A stretch of 64,000 nt of DNA, taken from NCBI GenBank assembly GCA_902519375.1, contig CABYJS010000002.1, forward strand, positions 1-64,000. Reading direction: 5' to 3'. Below the pieces are notes generated by a model. The model saw only the letters and a program-made list of their open reading frames with translations. It was not told where the DNA came from and made no database searches. Shown here piece by piece: positions 35,622-45,644 of the stretch. Both the position numbers and the translations under genes were made by a program. The number at the start of each line of letters is the position of its first letter. Positions within the stretch are counted from its first letter, which is position 1. The stretch comes from an uncultured Pelagibacteraceae bacterium. Its GTDB lineage: Bacteria > Pseudomonadota > Alphaproteobacteria > Pelagibacterales > Pelagibacteraceae.

Positions 35622-35996
35622 ATGAGTAAAAAACAAAAAAATGTCCTAGGTGAAAATCTAGAGGAGTGTTCTTTAGATCCTTTAACTGGCTGGTATAGAG
35701 ATGGTTGTTGTAATACAGATGAGAATGATCATGGCTTACATACAGTTTGTGCTAAAGTTACAACTGAGTTTTTGGAATGGTGTAAAGAAGCTGGAAATGA
35801 TTTAATAACTCCTCATCCAGAGTTTGGGTTTCCTGGACTTAAAGATGGCGATGGTTGGTGTGTTTGTGCTACATGGTATGCTAAAGCTGTTGAGGCTGGG
35901 AAAGGATGCCCAATTTTTTTAAAAAAAACTCATGAAAATACTTTAAAAATTTTACCTATTGAAACTTTAAAAAAGTTTGCAATCGACTTATCCTAA
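35622..35996 (+). CDS. DUF2237 protein
   Basis: A 124-residue protein with conserved cysteines: LDPLTGWYRDGCCNTDENDH near residues 19-38, HTVCAKVT, and GWCVCATWYAKAVEAG. This matches DUF2237, a widespread small family of unknown function. The cysteine and tryptophan content suggests a metal or redox role, but nothing is proven. It abuts hisI and converges with ETF-QO. Confidence 0.85.
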   Translation: MSKKQKNVLGENLEECSLDPLTGWYRDGCCNTDENDHGLHTVCAKVTTEFLEWCKEAGNDLITPHPEFGFPGLKDGDGWCVCATWYAKAVEAGKGCPIFLKKTHENTLKILPIETLKKFAIDLS

Positions 35997-37616
35997 TTAC
36001 ATATTTCCGTATTTAGGACCACCCCCACCCTCAGGCGTCACCCAAGTTATATTTTGAGAAGGCTCTTTAATATCGCAAGTTTTACAATGAATACAGTTTT
36101 GAGAATTAATAACAAATTTGTTAATGTCATTTTCTTTTTGAACTTCATAAACACCTGCAGGACAATATCTCTGAGCAGGTTCATCAAACTTTTCTAAAGT
36201 ATAATTGATAGGTAACTTTGGGTCTTTCAATTTTAAATGAACTGGCTGATTGTCAGCATGATTAGTTCCAGTCAAATAAACTGAGGTTGTCTTGTCGAAT
36301 GTAATAATATTATCTGGTTTAGGATAATCAATTTTAGGCATTTCATTTGCAGGTTTTAATGTCTCATGGTCTGCATGATTATGTTTTAATGTGAATGGTA
36401 ATCTTCCTCTAAACAAAATTTGATCTATCCCAGTAAATATTATTCCTAAAATTAAACCCCAGCTAAAACTTGGTTTAACATTTCTCGCTCTAAAAAGTTC
36501 TTCGTACAACCAACTTTTTTTGAATTTTTCTTCAAAAACTGAAAGATCTTTTTTTTCTTTTAAATTTTCGATAATTGTTTCAGCTGCGATAATTCCACTT
36601 TTCATAGCTGTGTGTGACCCTTTAATTTTTGGCATATTTAACGTACCAGCATCACATCCAACCAATAATGCTCCTGGCATGAACATTTTTGGTAAACTTT
36701 GAAATCCACCTTCAATTAATGCTCTCGCCCCATATGAAATTCTTTTACCACCCTCAATTATTTTTTTTATAGCTGGATGTGTTTTAAATCTCTGAAATTC
36801 ATCAAACGGCGATAAGTGAGGATTTTTGTAATCTAAACCAATTACATAACCTAAGAATACCTGCTTATTTTCAGCATGATAAATAAAACTTCCGCCATAT
36901 GTGCTGTTATCTAAAGGCCAACCAGCAGTATGCATCACAAGGCCTTCTTGATGATTTTTATCCTCAACTTCCCAAATTTCTTTAAATCCTATTCCATATT
37001 GTTGAGGATCTTTTCCCTTACTAAGATCATACTTTTGAATTAATTCTTTACCTAAATGACCTCTACATCCTTCAGCAAATACAGTTACTTTACCATGAAG
37101 TTCTATACCGGGTTCAAAACTATCTTTTTTATTTCCCTCTTTATCAACTCCCATATCTTGGGTTGCTACTCCTTTTACTGAACTGTCTTCATTGTATAAA
37201 ATTTCACTAGCAGGAAATCCTGGAAAAATTTCAACGCCTAAAGTTTCAGCTTGTTCAGCAAGCCATCTGCATAAATTTGCTAAACTAATAATATAATTCT
37301 TATGATTTTGCTGGACTGACGGTAAAAGCCAAGTTGGCCAACTTATTGATCTTGTTTTTCCTAAAAATAAAAATTTTTCTTTACTTACTTTAGTTTTAAT
37401 CGGAGAGTTTAACTCTTTCCAATTTGGAATTAATTCATCTAATGCTCTTGTTTCAAAAACATTGCCACTTAAAATATGTGCACCTATTTCAGATGCTTTT
37501 TCTAATACACAAACACTTAGGTTTGCATCAAGTTGTTTTAGCTTAATAGCTGTTGATAACCCAGATGGTCCCCCACCCACTATAACAACATCATATTCCA
37601 TTGTTTCTCTGGACAT
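35997..37616 (-). CDS. electron transfer flavoprotein-ubiquinone oxidoreductase
   Basis: A 539-residue ETF-QO. The N-terminal FAD site is VVIVGGGPSGLSTAIKL; the C-terminal 4Fe-4S site is NCIHCKTCDIKEPSQNITW. It is a membrane-associated enzyme passing electrons from ETF to ubiquinone. It follows etfA by 23 bases and ends the dimethylglycine dehydrogenase-etfB-etfA operon, so electrons from methyl-group oxidation can reach respiration through genes of one transcript. The start could also be the internal ATG giving MEYDVVIVGGG. Confidence 0.95.
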   Translation of the reverse strand: MSRETMEYDVVIVGGGPSGLSTAIKLKQLDANLSVCVLEKASEIGAHILSGNVFETRALDELIPNWKELNSPIKTKVSKEKFLFLGKTRSISWPTWLLPSVQQNHKNYIISLANLCRWLAEQAETLGVEIFPGFPASEILYNEDSSVKGVATQDMGVDKEGNKKDSFEPGIELHGKVTVFAEGCRGHLGKELIQKYDLSKGKDPQQYGIGFKEIWEVEDKNHQEGLVMHTAGWPLDNSTYGGSFIYHAENKQVFLGYVIGLDYKNPHLSPFDEFQRFKTHPAIKKIIEGGKRISYGARALIEGGFQSLPKMFMPGALLVGCDAGTLNMPKIKGSHTAMKSGIIAAETIIENLKEKKDLSVFEEKFKKSWLYEELFRARNVKPSFSWGLILGIIFTGIDQILFRGRLPFTLKHNHADHETLKPANEMPKIDYPKPDNIITFDKTTSVYLTGTNHADNQPVHLKLKDPKLPINYTLEKFDEPAQRYCPAGVYEVQKENDINKFVINSQNCIHCKTCDIKEPSQNITWVTPEGGGGPKYGNM

Positions 37617-37639
37617 AATATAATTTTTTACAGATTTTA

Positions 37640-38593
37640 CTATTTTTGTATAGTGTTTAATTTGTTCAATTCTTCTAAGAACTTTGGAAGAGCATCAAAA
37701 AGATCAGCTTCTAATCCATAATCTGCAACACTAAATATTGGTGCCTCTCCATCTTTATTGATTGCTACTATAACTTTACTTTCTTTCATACCTGCTAAAT
37801 GTTGAATAGCTCCAGAAATACCAACGGCAATATATAAATCAGGAACAACAACTTTACCTGTTTGTCCTACTTGATGATCGTTAGTTATGTATCCTGCATC
37901 AACTGCTGCTCTAGAAGCCCCAATCGCAGCGTTCAGTTTGTCTGCTACTGCAGTAATTAGTTTAAAGTTTTCTCCACTTTGCATTCCTCTGCCACCTGAT
38001 ACGACCACTCTTGCAGTCCCAAGTTCAGGTCTATCAGATTTTATTTCTTCTTTTTTAATAAATTTTGATATTTCTGATGTTTCTTCTGCTTCACTATTTT
38101 CTATTTCAGCTGAACCTCCAGATGTAGGAGCAGGGTCAAATGAGGTTGGTCTAATTGTTACACATTTAATCTTATCATTACTCTTTACAGTAGCAAAAGC
38201 ATTGCCAGCATAAATTGGTCTTAAAAAAGTATCATCTGATATAACCTTTGTAATATCGCTTACCTGTGAAACATCTAATAAAGCCGCAACCCTAGGCATT
38301 AAGTTTTTTCCAAAAGTATTTGCCGAACAAACAACATGTGAATAATTTTTCGCGAGTTTAATAACAACTGCAGTATAATTTTCAGCTAAGTAATTTTCAT
38401 AGATTGGACTATTTACGTGAATTACTTTTTTTACATTAGGAACTTGAGATATAGATTTCGATACTTCATCAGAACCCGATCCAATTACCAAAACGTGGAC
38501 ATCCTCGTTAATTTGAGAAGCAGCTGAAATTGCGTTAAAAGTAAATGGCTTAACCTCTTTATTATTGTGTTCTGCTATCAATAAAACTGACAT
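37640..38593 (-). CDS. etfA: electron transfer flavoprotein alpha subunit
   Basis: A 317-residue EtfA. The C-terminal FAD domain shows VVSGGRGMQSGENF, GASRAAVDAGYI and QVGQTGKVVVPDLYIAVGISG, all diagnostic. It binds FAD and accepts electrons from flavin dehydrogenases. Its start overlaps the etfB stop as TAATG. In this operon the donor is expected to be the dimethylglycine dehydrogenase, though ETF serves other dehydrogenases too. Confidence 0.96.
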   Translation of the reverse strand: MSVLLIAEHNNKEVKPFTFNAISAASQINEDVHVLVIGSGSDEVSKSISQVPNVKKVIHVNSPIYENYLAENYTAVVIKLAKNYSHVVCSANTFGKNLMPRVAALLDVSQVSDITKVISDDTFLRPIYAGNAFATVKSNDKIKCVTIRPTSFDPAPTSGGSAEIENSEAEETSEISKFIKKEEIKSDRPELGTARVVVSGGRGMQSGENFKLITAVADKLNAAIGASRAAVDAGYITNDHQVGQTGKVVVPDLYIAVGISGAIQHLAGMKESKVIVAINKDGEAPIFSVADYGLEADLFDALPKFLEELNKLNTIQK

Positions 38594-39342
38594 TATATAA
38601 CTTTAGCCTCATTTTTTAATTTTTGAACTAATTCTTCTACACTTGCGACCTTAATCCCAGCTTTCCTCTTAGGTGGTTCCTCAACTTTTATTTGCTCAAT
38701 TCTAGGTTTTGTATCAATACCTAAATCAGAGGCATTTATTTGCTCGATTGGCTTTTTTTTCGCTTTCATTATATTAGGTAAAGAGGCGTATCTAGGTTCA
38801 TTTAATCTTAGATCACATGTAACTATAGAAGGCATTTGGACTTCAATAGTTTCAAGACCTTCATCAACTTCTCGGGTAACTTCCAATGATTTTTCTTTAA
38901 CTTCAATTTTTGAGGCAAAAGTTGCTTGTGGCCAACTTAATAATGCTGCTAACATCTGACCAGTTTGATTACAATCGTCATCTATAGCTTGTTTACCCAT
39001 AAAAACTAAATCTGGTTTTTCTTTATCAACAATTTTTTGTAAAATCTTAGATACAGCTAGCGGTTCTATAACTCCGTCAGCTTTTACTAGTATACCTCGA
39101 TCCGCACCAACAGCTAATGCTTTTCTTACTGTTTCTTGAGCCTTCTCTTCTCCGACTGAAACAGCCACAACTTCTGTTGCCTTACCAGACTCTTTAATCT
39201 TTACCGCCTCTTCAATTGCGTTATCATCTGGGGGATTGGTAGACATCTTTACATTATCAGTAACAATACCTGAGTTATCTTCTTTAACTCTAATTTGAAC
39301 ATTGTAATCAATAACTCTTTTTACTGCGACTAAAATTTTCAT
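38593..39342 (-). CDS. etfB: electron transfer flavoprotein beta subunit
   Basis: A 249-residue EtfB of standard length. [19 protein letters not shown] and [18 protein letters not shown] start the protein, and [19 protein letters not shown] is the family signature near residues 170-190. It binds AMP and pairs with EtfA. Its ATG overlaps the dehydrogenase stop codon (TAATG) and its stop overlaps etfA, so all three are translated in step. Confidence 0.96.
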   Translation of the reverse strand: MKILVAVKRVIDYNVQIRVKEDNSGIVTDNVKMSTNPPDDNAIEEAVKIKESGKATEVVAVSVGEEKAQETVRKALAVGADRGILVKADGVIEPLAVSKILQKIVDKEKPDLVFMGKQAIDDDCNQTGQMLAALLSWPQATFASKIEVKEKSLEVTREVDEGLETIEVQMPSIVTCDLRLNEPRYASLPNIMKAKKKPIEQINASDLGIDTKPRIEQIKVEEPPKRKAGIKVASVEELVQKLKNEAKVI

Positions 39343-41774
39343 TAAGCTCTCAATAATTTATTTTCAATATCGTAAGGACTTTCTTCTAAAATTGTAGCCT
39401 CATACATTTTTCCTAATATATCAACTTTAAGTTTTTCTCCGACATTAGCTAAGTCAGGTTTAACCATTGCTAGTGCTATTGATTTGTCAAGTCTAAACCC
39501 ATATTCACCACCAGTAGCTCTTCCTACAACTTTATTGTCTTTATAGATGGGATTGTTACCCAAAACATCAGAGTCCGTTGTGTTATGAACTTCTAAAGTT
39601 ACTAATTTATTATCAAACCCTTTTTCTCTCCATTTATTTAGTGCCTCAAGCCCAATGAAATTACCTTTGTTTGGATGGATGAATCTATCTAAACCAGATT
39701 CGTAGGGTGAATATTCAATGGATAGTTCCGTGCCAACTAATTTATAAGATTTTTCAAGTCTCAAGCTATTCATGGCTCTTATTCCAAAAGGTTTAATTCC
39801 TAAATCTTTTCCTGCTTCCATTAACTTATCAAATATATGATTTTGATATTCAATTGGATGATGAAGTTCCCATCCCAGCTCACCAACAAAGTTAACTCTC
39901 ATAGCATTAACTGGAGCGTATCCAACATTAACATTTTTTGCAGTTAACCATTTAAAGTTTTCAGTTGAAAAATCATCTGTTGAAACTTTTTGCATTAATT
40001 CTCTTGCTTTAGGACCAGCTACAACGAGTACTCCAGTGCTATTTGATAAGTCTTCGAATATAACTGAACCATCAGTTGGCATCCACTTTTGTATCCAATC
40101 GTGATCTAATCTTAAATTTGCACCGGCTGATACTAAATAAAAACTATTTTCAGATTCTTTCATTATAGTAAATTCTGAATGAACACCCCCTTTGGTATTT
40201 AGTGCATGACATAATCCAATTCTTCCAATTTTTTTCGGTAGTTTATTGGCTACTAAATAATCTAAAAACTCCTCAGATTTTGGTCCTTTAATTCTACATT
40301 TTGCAAAAGCAGTCATATCTAAAAGGCCAACATTTTCTTTTACATTTTGACACTCTTTCTTAATGGCATCAAACCACTTTGATCTTCTAAACGACCAATC
40401 ATCTTTCTGCTCCATCCCGTCAGTTGCAAAAAAGTTTGGTCTCTCCCAACCAAATTTTTGACCAAATACAGCTCCAAGATTTTTCATTCTCTCATAACAT
40501 GGTGATGTTCTTAATGGTCTTGCGGCTGGTCTTTCTTCATCTGGATAATGAGTAATAAAAACATGACTGTATGCTTCTTCATTTTTTGCTTTTAAATAGG
40601 ATTTAGTTGCATAATTTCCATATCGTCTTGGCTCAACACCTAACATATCGATAGTAGGCTCGCCATCTACTATCCATTCTGCAAGTTGCCAACCGGCACC
40701 ACCAGCAGCGGTAATTCCAAAACTATGACCTTCATTAATCCAAAAATTTTTTAATCCCCAAGCAGGACCTACAATTGGATTACCATCAGGTGTATAACAA
40801 ATTGCTCCATTGTAAACTTTTTTAACACCTACTTCACCAAAAGCTGGTACTCTGTGAATTGCTCCTTCAATGTGAGGTGCGAGTCTATCAAGATCTTCTT
40901 GAAATAATTCATATTCAGAATTTTTTGATGGTCCTTCTACATAACAAGCTGGTGCACCATCTTCGTAAGGACCTAAAATTAATCCGCCCGCTTCCTCTCT
41001 CATGTACCATCTGCTATCACTGTCCCTCAAAACTCCCATTTCTGGAAGACCTTCTTTTTTTCTTTTTTGAATTTCAGGATGAGGCTCTGTTACAATGTAT
41101 TGATGTTCGACAGGTATGACTGGGATATCTAGTCCAACCATTTCTCCAGTTTGTCTCGCAAAATTTCCTGAGCAAGAAATTATATGTTCACATTCAATAG
41201 AACCCTTATCAGTTTCAACAATCCAGCCATCTTTATTTTGTTTCATTGCTAGGACTGTAGTATTTCTATAAATTTCAGCTCCCATATTTCTTGCACCTGT
41301 TGCAAGTGCCTGTGTTAAATCAGCTGGTTGAATATATCCATCTTCTGGATGTTGAATAGCTCCAACTAAATCTTCTGTATGACATAAGGGCCAAATTTCT
41401 TTTACTTGTTGTGGAGTTAAAAATTTAACGTCTACACCAATTGTTTTGGCTACTCCTGCATACTGATGATACTCATCCATTCTATCTTTTGTACTGGCTA
41501 AACGAATATTTGATACAACACTAAATCCAACATTTTTTCCTGTTTCATCTTCTAACTTCTTATAAAGGTCAACAGCATATTTATGGAGTTGTCCCACAGA
41601 ATAACTCATATTAAAAAGTGGTAATAAACCAGCGGCATGCCAAGTTGAACCTGAGGTCAATTCTTTTCTCTCAACAAGAACTACATCAGACCATCCTTTT
41701 TTTGCTAAATGGTAAAGTGCGCTAACCCCTACAACTCCACCACCTACTACAACAACTTTTGTTTTAGATTTCAT
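39342..41774 (-). CDS. dimethylglycine dehydrogenase-like FAD/GcvT fusion enzyme
   Basis: An 810-residue two-domain enzyme. The N-terminal FAD oxidoreductase has [20 protein letters not shown] at the start and [12 protein letters not shown], the site of histidyl-FAD attachment in dimethylglycine and sarcosine dehydrogenases. The C-terminal half is a GcvT-type tetrahydrofolate domain with [14 protein letters not shown] and [13 protein letters not shown]. It oxidises an N-methyl group to methylene-tetrahydrofolate and passes electrons to ETF, encoded next. Dimethylglycine is most likely; sarcosine or another N-methyl amine remains possible. Confidence 0.9.
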   Translation of the reverse strand: MKSKTKVVVVGGGVVGVSALYHLAKKGWSDVVLVERKELTSGSTWHAAGLLPLFNMSYSVGQLHKYAVDLYKKLEDETGKNVGFSVVSNIRLASTKDRMDEYHQYAGVAKTIGVDVKFLTPQQVKEIWPLCHTEDLVGAIQHPEDGYIQPADLTQALATGARNMGAEIYRNTTVLAMKQNKDGWIVETDKGSIECEHIISCSGNFARQTGEMVGLDIPVIPVEHQYIVTEPHPEIQKRKKEGLPEMGVLRDSDSRWYMREEAGGLILGPYEDGAPACYVEGPSKNSEYELFQEDLDRLAPHIEGAIHRVPAFGEVGVKKVYNGAICYTPDGNPIVGPAWGLKNFWINEGHSFGITAAGGAGWQLAEWIVDGEPTIDMLGVEPRRYGNYATKSYLKAKNEEAYSHVFITHYPDEERPAARPLRTSPCYERMKNLGAVFGQKFGWERPNFFATDGMEQKDDWSFRRSKWFDAIKKECQNVKENVGLLDMTAFAKCRIKGPKSEEFLDYLVANKLPKKIGRIGLCHALNTKGGVHSEFTIMKESENSFYLVSAGANLRLDHDWIQKWMPTDGSVIFEDLSNSTGVLVVAGPKARELMQKVSTDDFSTENFKWLTAKNVNVGYAPVNAMRVNFVGELGWELHHPIEYQNHIFDKLMEAGKDLGIKPFGIRAMNSLRLEKSYKLVGTELSIEYSPYESGLDRFIHPNKGNFIGLEALNKWREKGFDNKLVTLEVHNTTDSDVLGNNPIYKDNKVVGRATGGEYGFRLDKSIALAMVKPDLANVGEKLKVDILGKMYEATILEESPYDIENKLLRA

Positions 41775-41830
41775 TATGCGATTCCTACTAAATTTTCATT
41801 CATAACGAAACAAAATTGTATCTGTGGATA

Positions 41831-42307
41831 TCAAATTGAACTTCCTAATGGGATTGGGTTAGAAACCGCAGTCGTTAACCAGCAGTCTTTTAAAGGACCG
41901 TCAACTGTATACTTTTCAACTTGCCAATTAAATTTATGATATATTTTATCTTTATCTAAAATTGTAACCTCAAATTGAGCTCGCTTATCACTGCTTCCAA
42001 GTTCTTTAATTTTATGACTTAAATGATTTAAAAGCATATTGTAGGAATTGCCTTTAATCATCATCTTAAAATTTGGTAAAGGTCCCGTAATTTTTTTGTT
42101 ATCTGGATGAGCAAAATTCCAAGTTTGTTCAATTCCGCTATCTTTAAAATCTTTATCATTTTCCATTAATCCAATTAATTGAATTTTAACTACATCTGCA
42201 GGTAAAATTAAATTATTTGGAATTTTTAAGTCAGCTTTTGTAGGGGTGATATTAATTAATAAAAAAACAAATAGACTAAACGTTAAGCGCAGTTTTTCTA
42301 ACATCAT
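41831..42307 (-). CDS. periplasmic DUF4864-like protein
   Basis: A protein of about 158 residues with a signal segment (KLRLTFSLFVFLLINITPTKA) followed by a compact globular part. ADVVKIQLIGLMENDKDF, TWNFAHPDNKKI and the late FNWQVEKYTVDGPLKDCWLT resemble DUF4864. The frame extends to an ATG at 42334, but the MM at 42307/42304 gives a proper signal peptide and an upstream AAGAGAAG, so 42307 is chosen. It overlaps the quinone reductase gene by about 30 bases. Function unknown. Confidence 0.6.
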   Translation of the reverse strand: MMLEKLRLTFSLFVFLLINITPTKADLKIPNNLILPADVVKIQLIGLMENDKDFKDSGIEQTWNFAHPDNKKITGPLPNFKMMIKGNSYNMLLNHLSHKIKELGSSDKRAQFEVTILDKDKIYHKFNWQVEKYTVDGPLKDCWLTTAVSNPIPLGSSI

Positions 42308-42845
42308 CAAGGAATTCTTCTCTTTTGTTATCACTTACAAATGGTACAGCAAAATATCTTCTATAATTGATATTATAAATGCCGCACATGTGAAAAACAC
42401 CTCTTTTAAGTCTTCTAATTGGTAAGTTTAGAAAGAACGTTGTTATTGCCAATCGAGGTGATCCATAGGTGCAAAAAATAATAGCCTTTTTATTTCTTAA
42501 ATTTCCTATTGGATATCCATAATTCCCCCAAAGCTGTTTAAACTTAAATGCCCAAGGTGGAGCTAATACCTTATCTATCCATCCCTCTACTATTGCTGGC
42601 ATTCTAAAATTCCAAATAGGAGCAATCAATACTATTGTATCGCAAGCATCTATTCTTTCTCGATGATCTAAAACAATATTATCGGGCTCTTCACCTGCAT
42701 AAACTGGATTAAATTTTTCTTTGTATAAATCAATACTATCTACAGTATGTCCATTTTCTTCAGCAGTTTTAATAAAAGTATTTTTTATTGCTGCATTAAA
42801 TGATTTGTCACTATAGTGACCATAAATAAGAAATATTTTTTTCAC
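42276..42845 (-). CDS. NAD(P)H:quinone oxidoreductase (flavodoxin-like fold)
   Basis: A 189-residue flavoprotein of the KefF/MdaB/NQO2 group. FLIYGHYSDKSFNAAIKNT begins the FMN site, and VLIAPIWNFRMPAIVEGWIDKVL is the signature second loop. It would reduce quinones with NAD(P)H in the cytoplasm, protecting against redox stress. It starts 22 bases after the CoA-binding protein gene and overlaps the DUF4864-like gene downstream. Confidence 0.85.
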   Translation of the reverse strand: MKKIFLIYGHYSDKSFNAAIKNTFIKTAEENGHTVDSIDLYKEKFNPVYAGEEPDNIVLDHRERIDACDTIVLIAPIWNFRMPAIVEGWIDKVLAPPWAFKFKQLWGNYGYPIGNLRNKKAIIFCTYGSPRLAITTFFLNLPIRRLKRGVFHMCGIYNINYRRYFAVPFVSDNKREEFLDDVRKTALNV

Positions 42846-42867
42846 ATTAATAATTTAATACTTTGGA

Positions 42868-43272
42868 TTATTCATTTTTAAAAAGTTTCTCATACTCAAC
42901 TTTAGTACATTTATCCTCAATATATTCAATCTTGTTTAATTCAACAATTGATTTTGCGGCATTGCTTCTAATCCCTAATTGCAACCATAAAACTTTAGCT
43001 CCAATCTTCACAGTATCTTTTGCTATTTCTAATGCTTCACTAGAAGGTCTAAAAACATCTACTATATCAATTGAACTTTTGATATCAGTTATTTTTGCAA
43101 ACACCTCTTCACCTAAAATTTTTTGACCTTTAGCAGATGGATTAACAGGAAAAACTTTGAATCCATATTCTTGCATATATTTCATTACAATAGTAGATGC
43201 CTTTGTTTGGTCATTACTAACTCCAATTATTGCAATAGACTTGCATTGAGAGAAAATTTTTTTTAGGTCCAC
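42868..43272 (-). CDS. CoA-binding domain protein (YccU-like)
   Basis: A 134-residue Rossmann protein. IAIIGVSNDQTKASTIVMKY opens the fold and YGFKVFPVNPSAKGQKILGE follows, both typical of the small CoA-binding family. GAKVLWLQLGIRSNAA is the third motif. Function within the family is unknown; CoA binding to this fold is established. It begins 2 bases after the enoyl-CoA hydratase gene on the same strand. Confidence 0.88.
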   Translation of the reverse strand: MDLKKIFSQCKSIAIIGVSNDQTKASTIVMKYMQEYGFKVFPVNPSAKGQKILGEEVFAKITDIKSSIDIVDVFRPSSEALEIAKDTVKIGAKVLWLQLGIRSNAAKSIVELNKIEYIEDKCTKVEYEKLFKNE

Positions 43273-43274
43273 AA

Positions 43275-44045
43275 TTATTTATTTTTCCAAATTGGTTTTC
43301 TTTTTTCAAGAAATGCAGATATTCCCTCTTTTGCATCCATTGCCATCATATTGACTGTCATCATTTTGCTAGTAAAAGCGTAAGCTTTCCTTAATGGCAT
43401 TTCTAATTGTTTATAGAATGTTTGTTTTCCAATCTTTATTGTAAGATTGGATTTAGATGCAATTTTTTTTGCAATTTTTAAAACTTCACTATTTAATTTA
43501 GATTTAGAAAAATAATCGTTTATCAAACCAATTTCTTTTGCATAATTTGCTTTTATTGGTTCGCCAGTTAAAAGCATTTTCATCATAGGTTTTCTACTAA
43601 TTTTTCTACTGACAGCTACCATTGGAGTACTACAAAATAACCCTATATTAACACCTGGTGTAGCAAATAAAGCATCTTTTGTGCTGTAGGCTAAATCACA
43701 ACTTGCTACTAACTGACATCCAGCAGCATAAGCAGCACCGTGTACTTTAGCAATTACAGGTTTTTTTCCTTCAACGATTTGGAGCATTAATTTTGAACAA
43801 AGGTTAAATAATTTTTGGTATTTCTCTCTTTTTTTCAAACCTCTAACTTCTTTTAAATTATGGCCCGCACTAAACCCTTTCCCAGCTCCTTCAAGAATTA
43901 TCACTTTTATTTTTTTATCAAGGTCAAGTTTTTTTAATTCTTTAATTAGATCATTTAAATTTTTAAAAGATAAAGAGTTATAAGTCTTAGGTTCATTAAT
44001 AATCACTCTGGCTATATCTTTGTTTTTTAGTACTTTAATATTCAT
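43275..44045 (-). CDS. enoyl-CoA hydratase/isomerase family protein
   Basis: A 256-residue crotonase-fold protein. The oxyanion-hole segments FSAGHNLKE and HGAAYAAGCQLVASCDLAY are present, and the second catalytic glutamate position carries an altered residue (FATPGVNIGLFCS), as in non-hydratase members such as ECHDC3. It could hydrate enoyl-CoA or act on another acyl-CoA. It is followed by the CoA-binding protein and preceded by the nucleotidyltransferase gene, 6 bases away. Confidence 0.85.
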   Translation of the reverse strand: MNIKVLKNKDIARVIINEPKTYNSLSFKNLNDLIKELKKLDLDKKIKVIILEGAGKGFSAGHNLKEVRGLKKREKYQKLFNLCSKLMLQIVEGKKPVIAKVHGAAYAAGCQLVASCDLAYSTKDALFATPGVNIGLFCSTPMVAVSRKISRKPMMKMLLTGEPIKANYAKEIGLINDYFSKSKLNSEVLKIAKKIASKSNLTIKIGKQTFYKQLEMPLRKAYAFTSKMMTVNMMAMDAKEGISAFLEKRKPIWKNK

Positions 44046-44051
44046 TGGGAA

Positions 44052-44426
44052 TTATTTAAGTTTACCCTCTTCTCTCATCTTGGCTCTTATTTTAGTAGCA
44101 GAAATTTCTTGGACTTCCTTAGAAAGCTCAATTTCTTCCATCTTATAACCAACTCCTCTTCCATAACAAATATTTGTGATATTTGGCACTAACATAATTT
44201 CAAATCTACCTTCAAACTCTGGATTTAATTTATCTTCAATATTTTTTTTAACAGTTTCAAAATCAAAAGGGTTGTCATCAACACCTTGAACATCTCTAAT
44301 TTGAATACAAACTTGACCTGTTTTCTTTATTATTTCCTTAAATAATGTGTAATGACCATCATGAAAAGGTTGCCATCTACCAAGCATTTGAGCTGTTGGC
44401 TTTTTATTGTCCCATTTATAAGCCAT
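44052..44426 (-). CDS. adenylyl/cytidylyl-transferase-like protein
   Basis: A 124-residue nucleotidyltransferase-fold protein. MLGRWQPFHDGHYTLFKEI has the GRxQPxHxGH motif near residues 15-24 of NMN adenylyltransferase and RibL-like enzymes, and ISATKIRAKMREEG is the matching C-terminal motif. It would transfer a nucleotidyl group to a small phosphorylated molecule. Its start overlaps the stop of the kinase gene upstream, so the two act on one path. The acceptor is unknown. It is shorter than most family members. Confidence 0.75.
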   Translation of the reverse strand: MAYKWDNKKPTAQMLGRWQPFHDGHYTLFKEIIKKTGQVCIQIRDVQGVDDNPFDFETVKKNIEDKLNPEFEGRFEIMLVPNITNICYGRGVGYKMEEIELSKEVQEISATKIRAKMREEGKLK

Positions 44427-44833
44427 TATTTTATCTCCTTAAGTATTTTTGGTGCCCAATTTTTAGCATCTTGTGAAGTAACATGAAAGTCATACTTATC
44501 AGGTTTTACAAACATCTTATTGGTATCATCAAATCTGCCCTTTTTAATTGTATCAACCCAAATTATAAAATCTGCTGGAAATAGTTTTCTAGCCTCAGGT
44601 GTTGGGCATATAAAATCTGCAACCACATAACTTCCGTCCTCTTTTAATTTCAATGCAAAATCTGCCATCCTTTTTGCTTGCCTTTTTCTTCCTTCCTCTG
44701 AAAAGTCCCAATCGTTAGCCTTTTTTCTTACCTCGTCAGCATTTAACCTTTTTGCATTTAACATTGGAGCTAGCTCATTTGCTAAAGTTGTCTTTCCTGA
44801 TCCAGGTAATCCCATTATTAAAATTATTTTCAT
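44426..44833 (-). CDS. APS kinase-like P-loop kinase
   Basis: A 135-residue P-loop protein. Walker A is IMGLPGSGKTTLANEL (about 5-20), and LNADEVRKKANDWDFSEEGR with RMADFALKL resembles adenylylsulfate kinase CysC, but the protein lacks about 50 residues of the usual CysC. SAR11 cells lack assimilatory sulfate reduction, so a sulfate role is doubtful; phosphorylation of another small hydroxy compound is possible. It is coupled to the nucleotidyltransferase gene, suggesting a kinase-then-nucleotidylation step. Confidence 0.75.
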   Translation of the reverse strand: MKIILIMGLPGSGKTTLANELAPMLNAKRLNADEVRKKANDWDFSEEGRKRQAKRMADFALKLKEDGSYVVADFICPTPEARKLFPADFIIWVDTIKKGRFDDTNKMFVKPDKYDFHVTSQDAKNWAPKILKEIK

Positions 44834-44915
44834 TTACAGTTTGTGGCAATAAAAATCGATTCTATCAAGCTGAATTTCTTTGACAGCTTTTTCAAAAAAG
44901 ATAATGATCTAAAAA

Positions 44916-45644
44916 ATGAACTTTTCTCTAGAAATAGGTCCTAATACTGACATTGATACATTGCCTCCAGTAAATGATGTTTATATAACTATGTTGCCAG
45001 GTGGTGATTATAAGGAAACTGCTGGGAAAGCTTTAGAGCTTGTTAAAAAAGGATTTAATCCTGTCCCCCATTTTCCTGCCAGATCCATGTTGGACGAAAA
45101 TCAGCTAAAAGATTATGTATCTATATGCAAAGATGGAGGAGTCAAACAGGCACTAATAATTGGAGGTGGTAGAGAACCAGCAGGAAAATTTGATAGTTCT
45201 TTTCAACTTTTAGAGACAGGTTATTTTGAAAAAATGAAGATAGGAATCGCTGGACACCCAGAGGGGAGTCCTGATATATCCGATTCAAATTTAGAAAAAG
45301 CTATGATAGATAAAAAGCCTTATGCTGACTATATTGTAACCCAGTGGTTAATGGACCCTCAGCCTATCATTGATTTCATATCTAAACAAAGCATACCAGT
45401 TCATGTTGGAATTACTGGCCCTCTGAAAATATCTAGCTTAATAAAATTTGCTAATATTGTTGGAGCAAAAAATTCCCTAAACTTTCTTAAATCTAATTTT
45501 ACTAAGGCATTAGATTTACTGAAACCTAAAGACCCTAATGATTTAATTGGGAAAGTTAAATCTCATACTGATTTCTTCCACATTTATACATTCGGCGGCT
45601 TGAAGGAAACTAACAAGTGGTTGAAGGAGAATAGTTATGTCTAA
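44916..45644 (+). CDS. methylenetetrahydrofolate reductase-like protein
   Basis: A 242-residue TIM-barrel protein resembling MetF, shorter than the usual 290. FSLEIGPNTDI and FNPVPHFPARSMLDENQLKD correspond to the FAD- and folate-binding strands, and IGIAGHPEGSPDI is the typical GHPE loop of MetF. It probably interconverts methyl- and methylene-tetrahydrofolate. Its stop lies 8 bases inside the GcvT-like gene, so both are made together. Similar pairs are known in SAR11 and Roseobacter methyl-degradation routes. Confidence 0.8.
   Translation: MNFSLEIGPNTDIDTLPPVNDVYITMLPGGDYKETAGKALELVKKGFNPVPHFPARSMLDENQLKDYVSICKDGGVKQALIIGGGREPAGKFDSSFQLLETGYFEKMKIGIAGHPEGSPDISDSNLEKAMIDKKPYADYIVTQWLMDPQPIIDFISKQSIPVHVGITGPLKISSLIKFANIVGAKNSLNFLKSNFTKALDLLKPKDPNDLIGKVKSHTDFFHIYTFGGLKETNKWLKENSYV

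Noticed and set aside
40859-41119. Plus-strand frame of 86 codons opposite the dimethylglycine dehydrogenase
   Set aside because: It is antisense to a conserved enzyme and has no start context.
44880-44907. Promoter TTGACA with GATAAT upstream of the MetF-like gene
   Set aside because: The spacer to GATAAT is only 14 bases, and other choices match the -10 consensus poorly; not listed as a feature.
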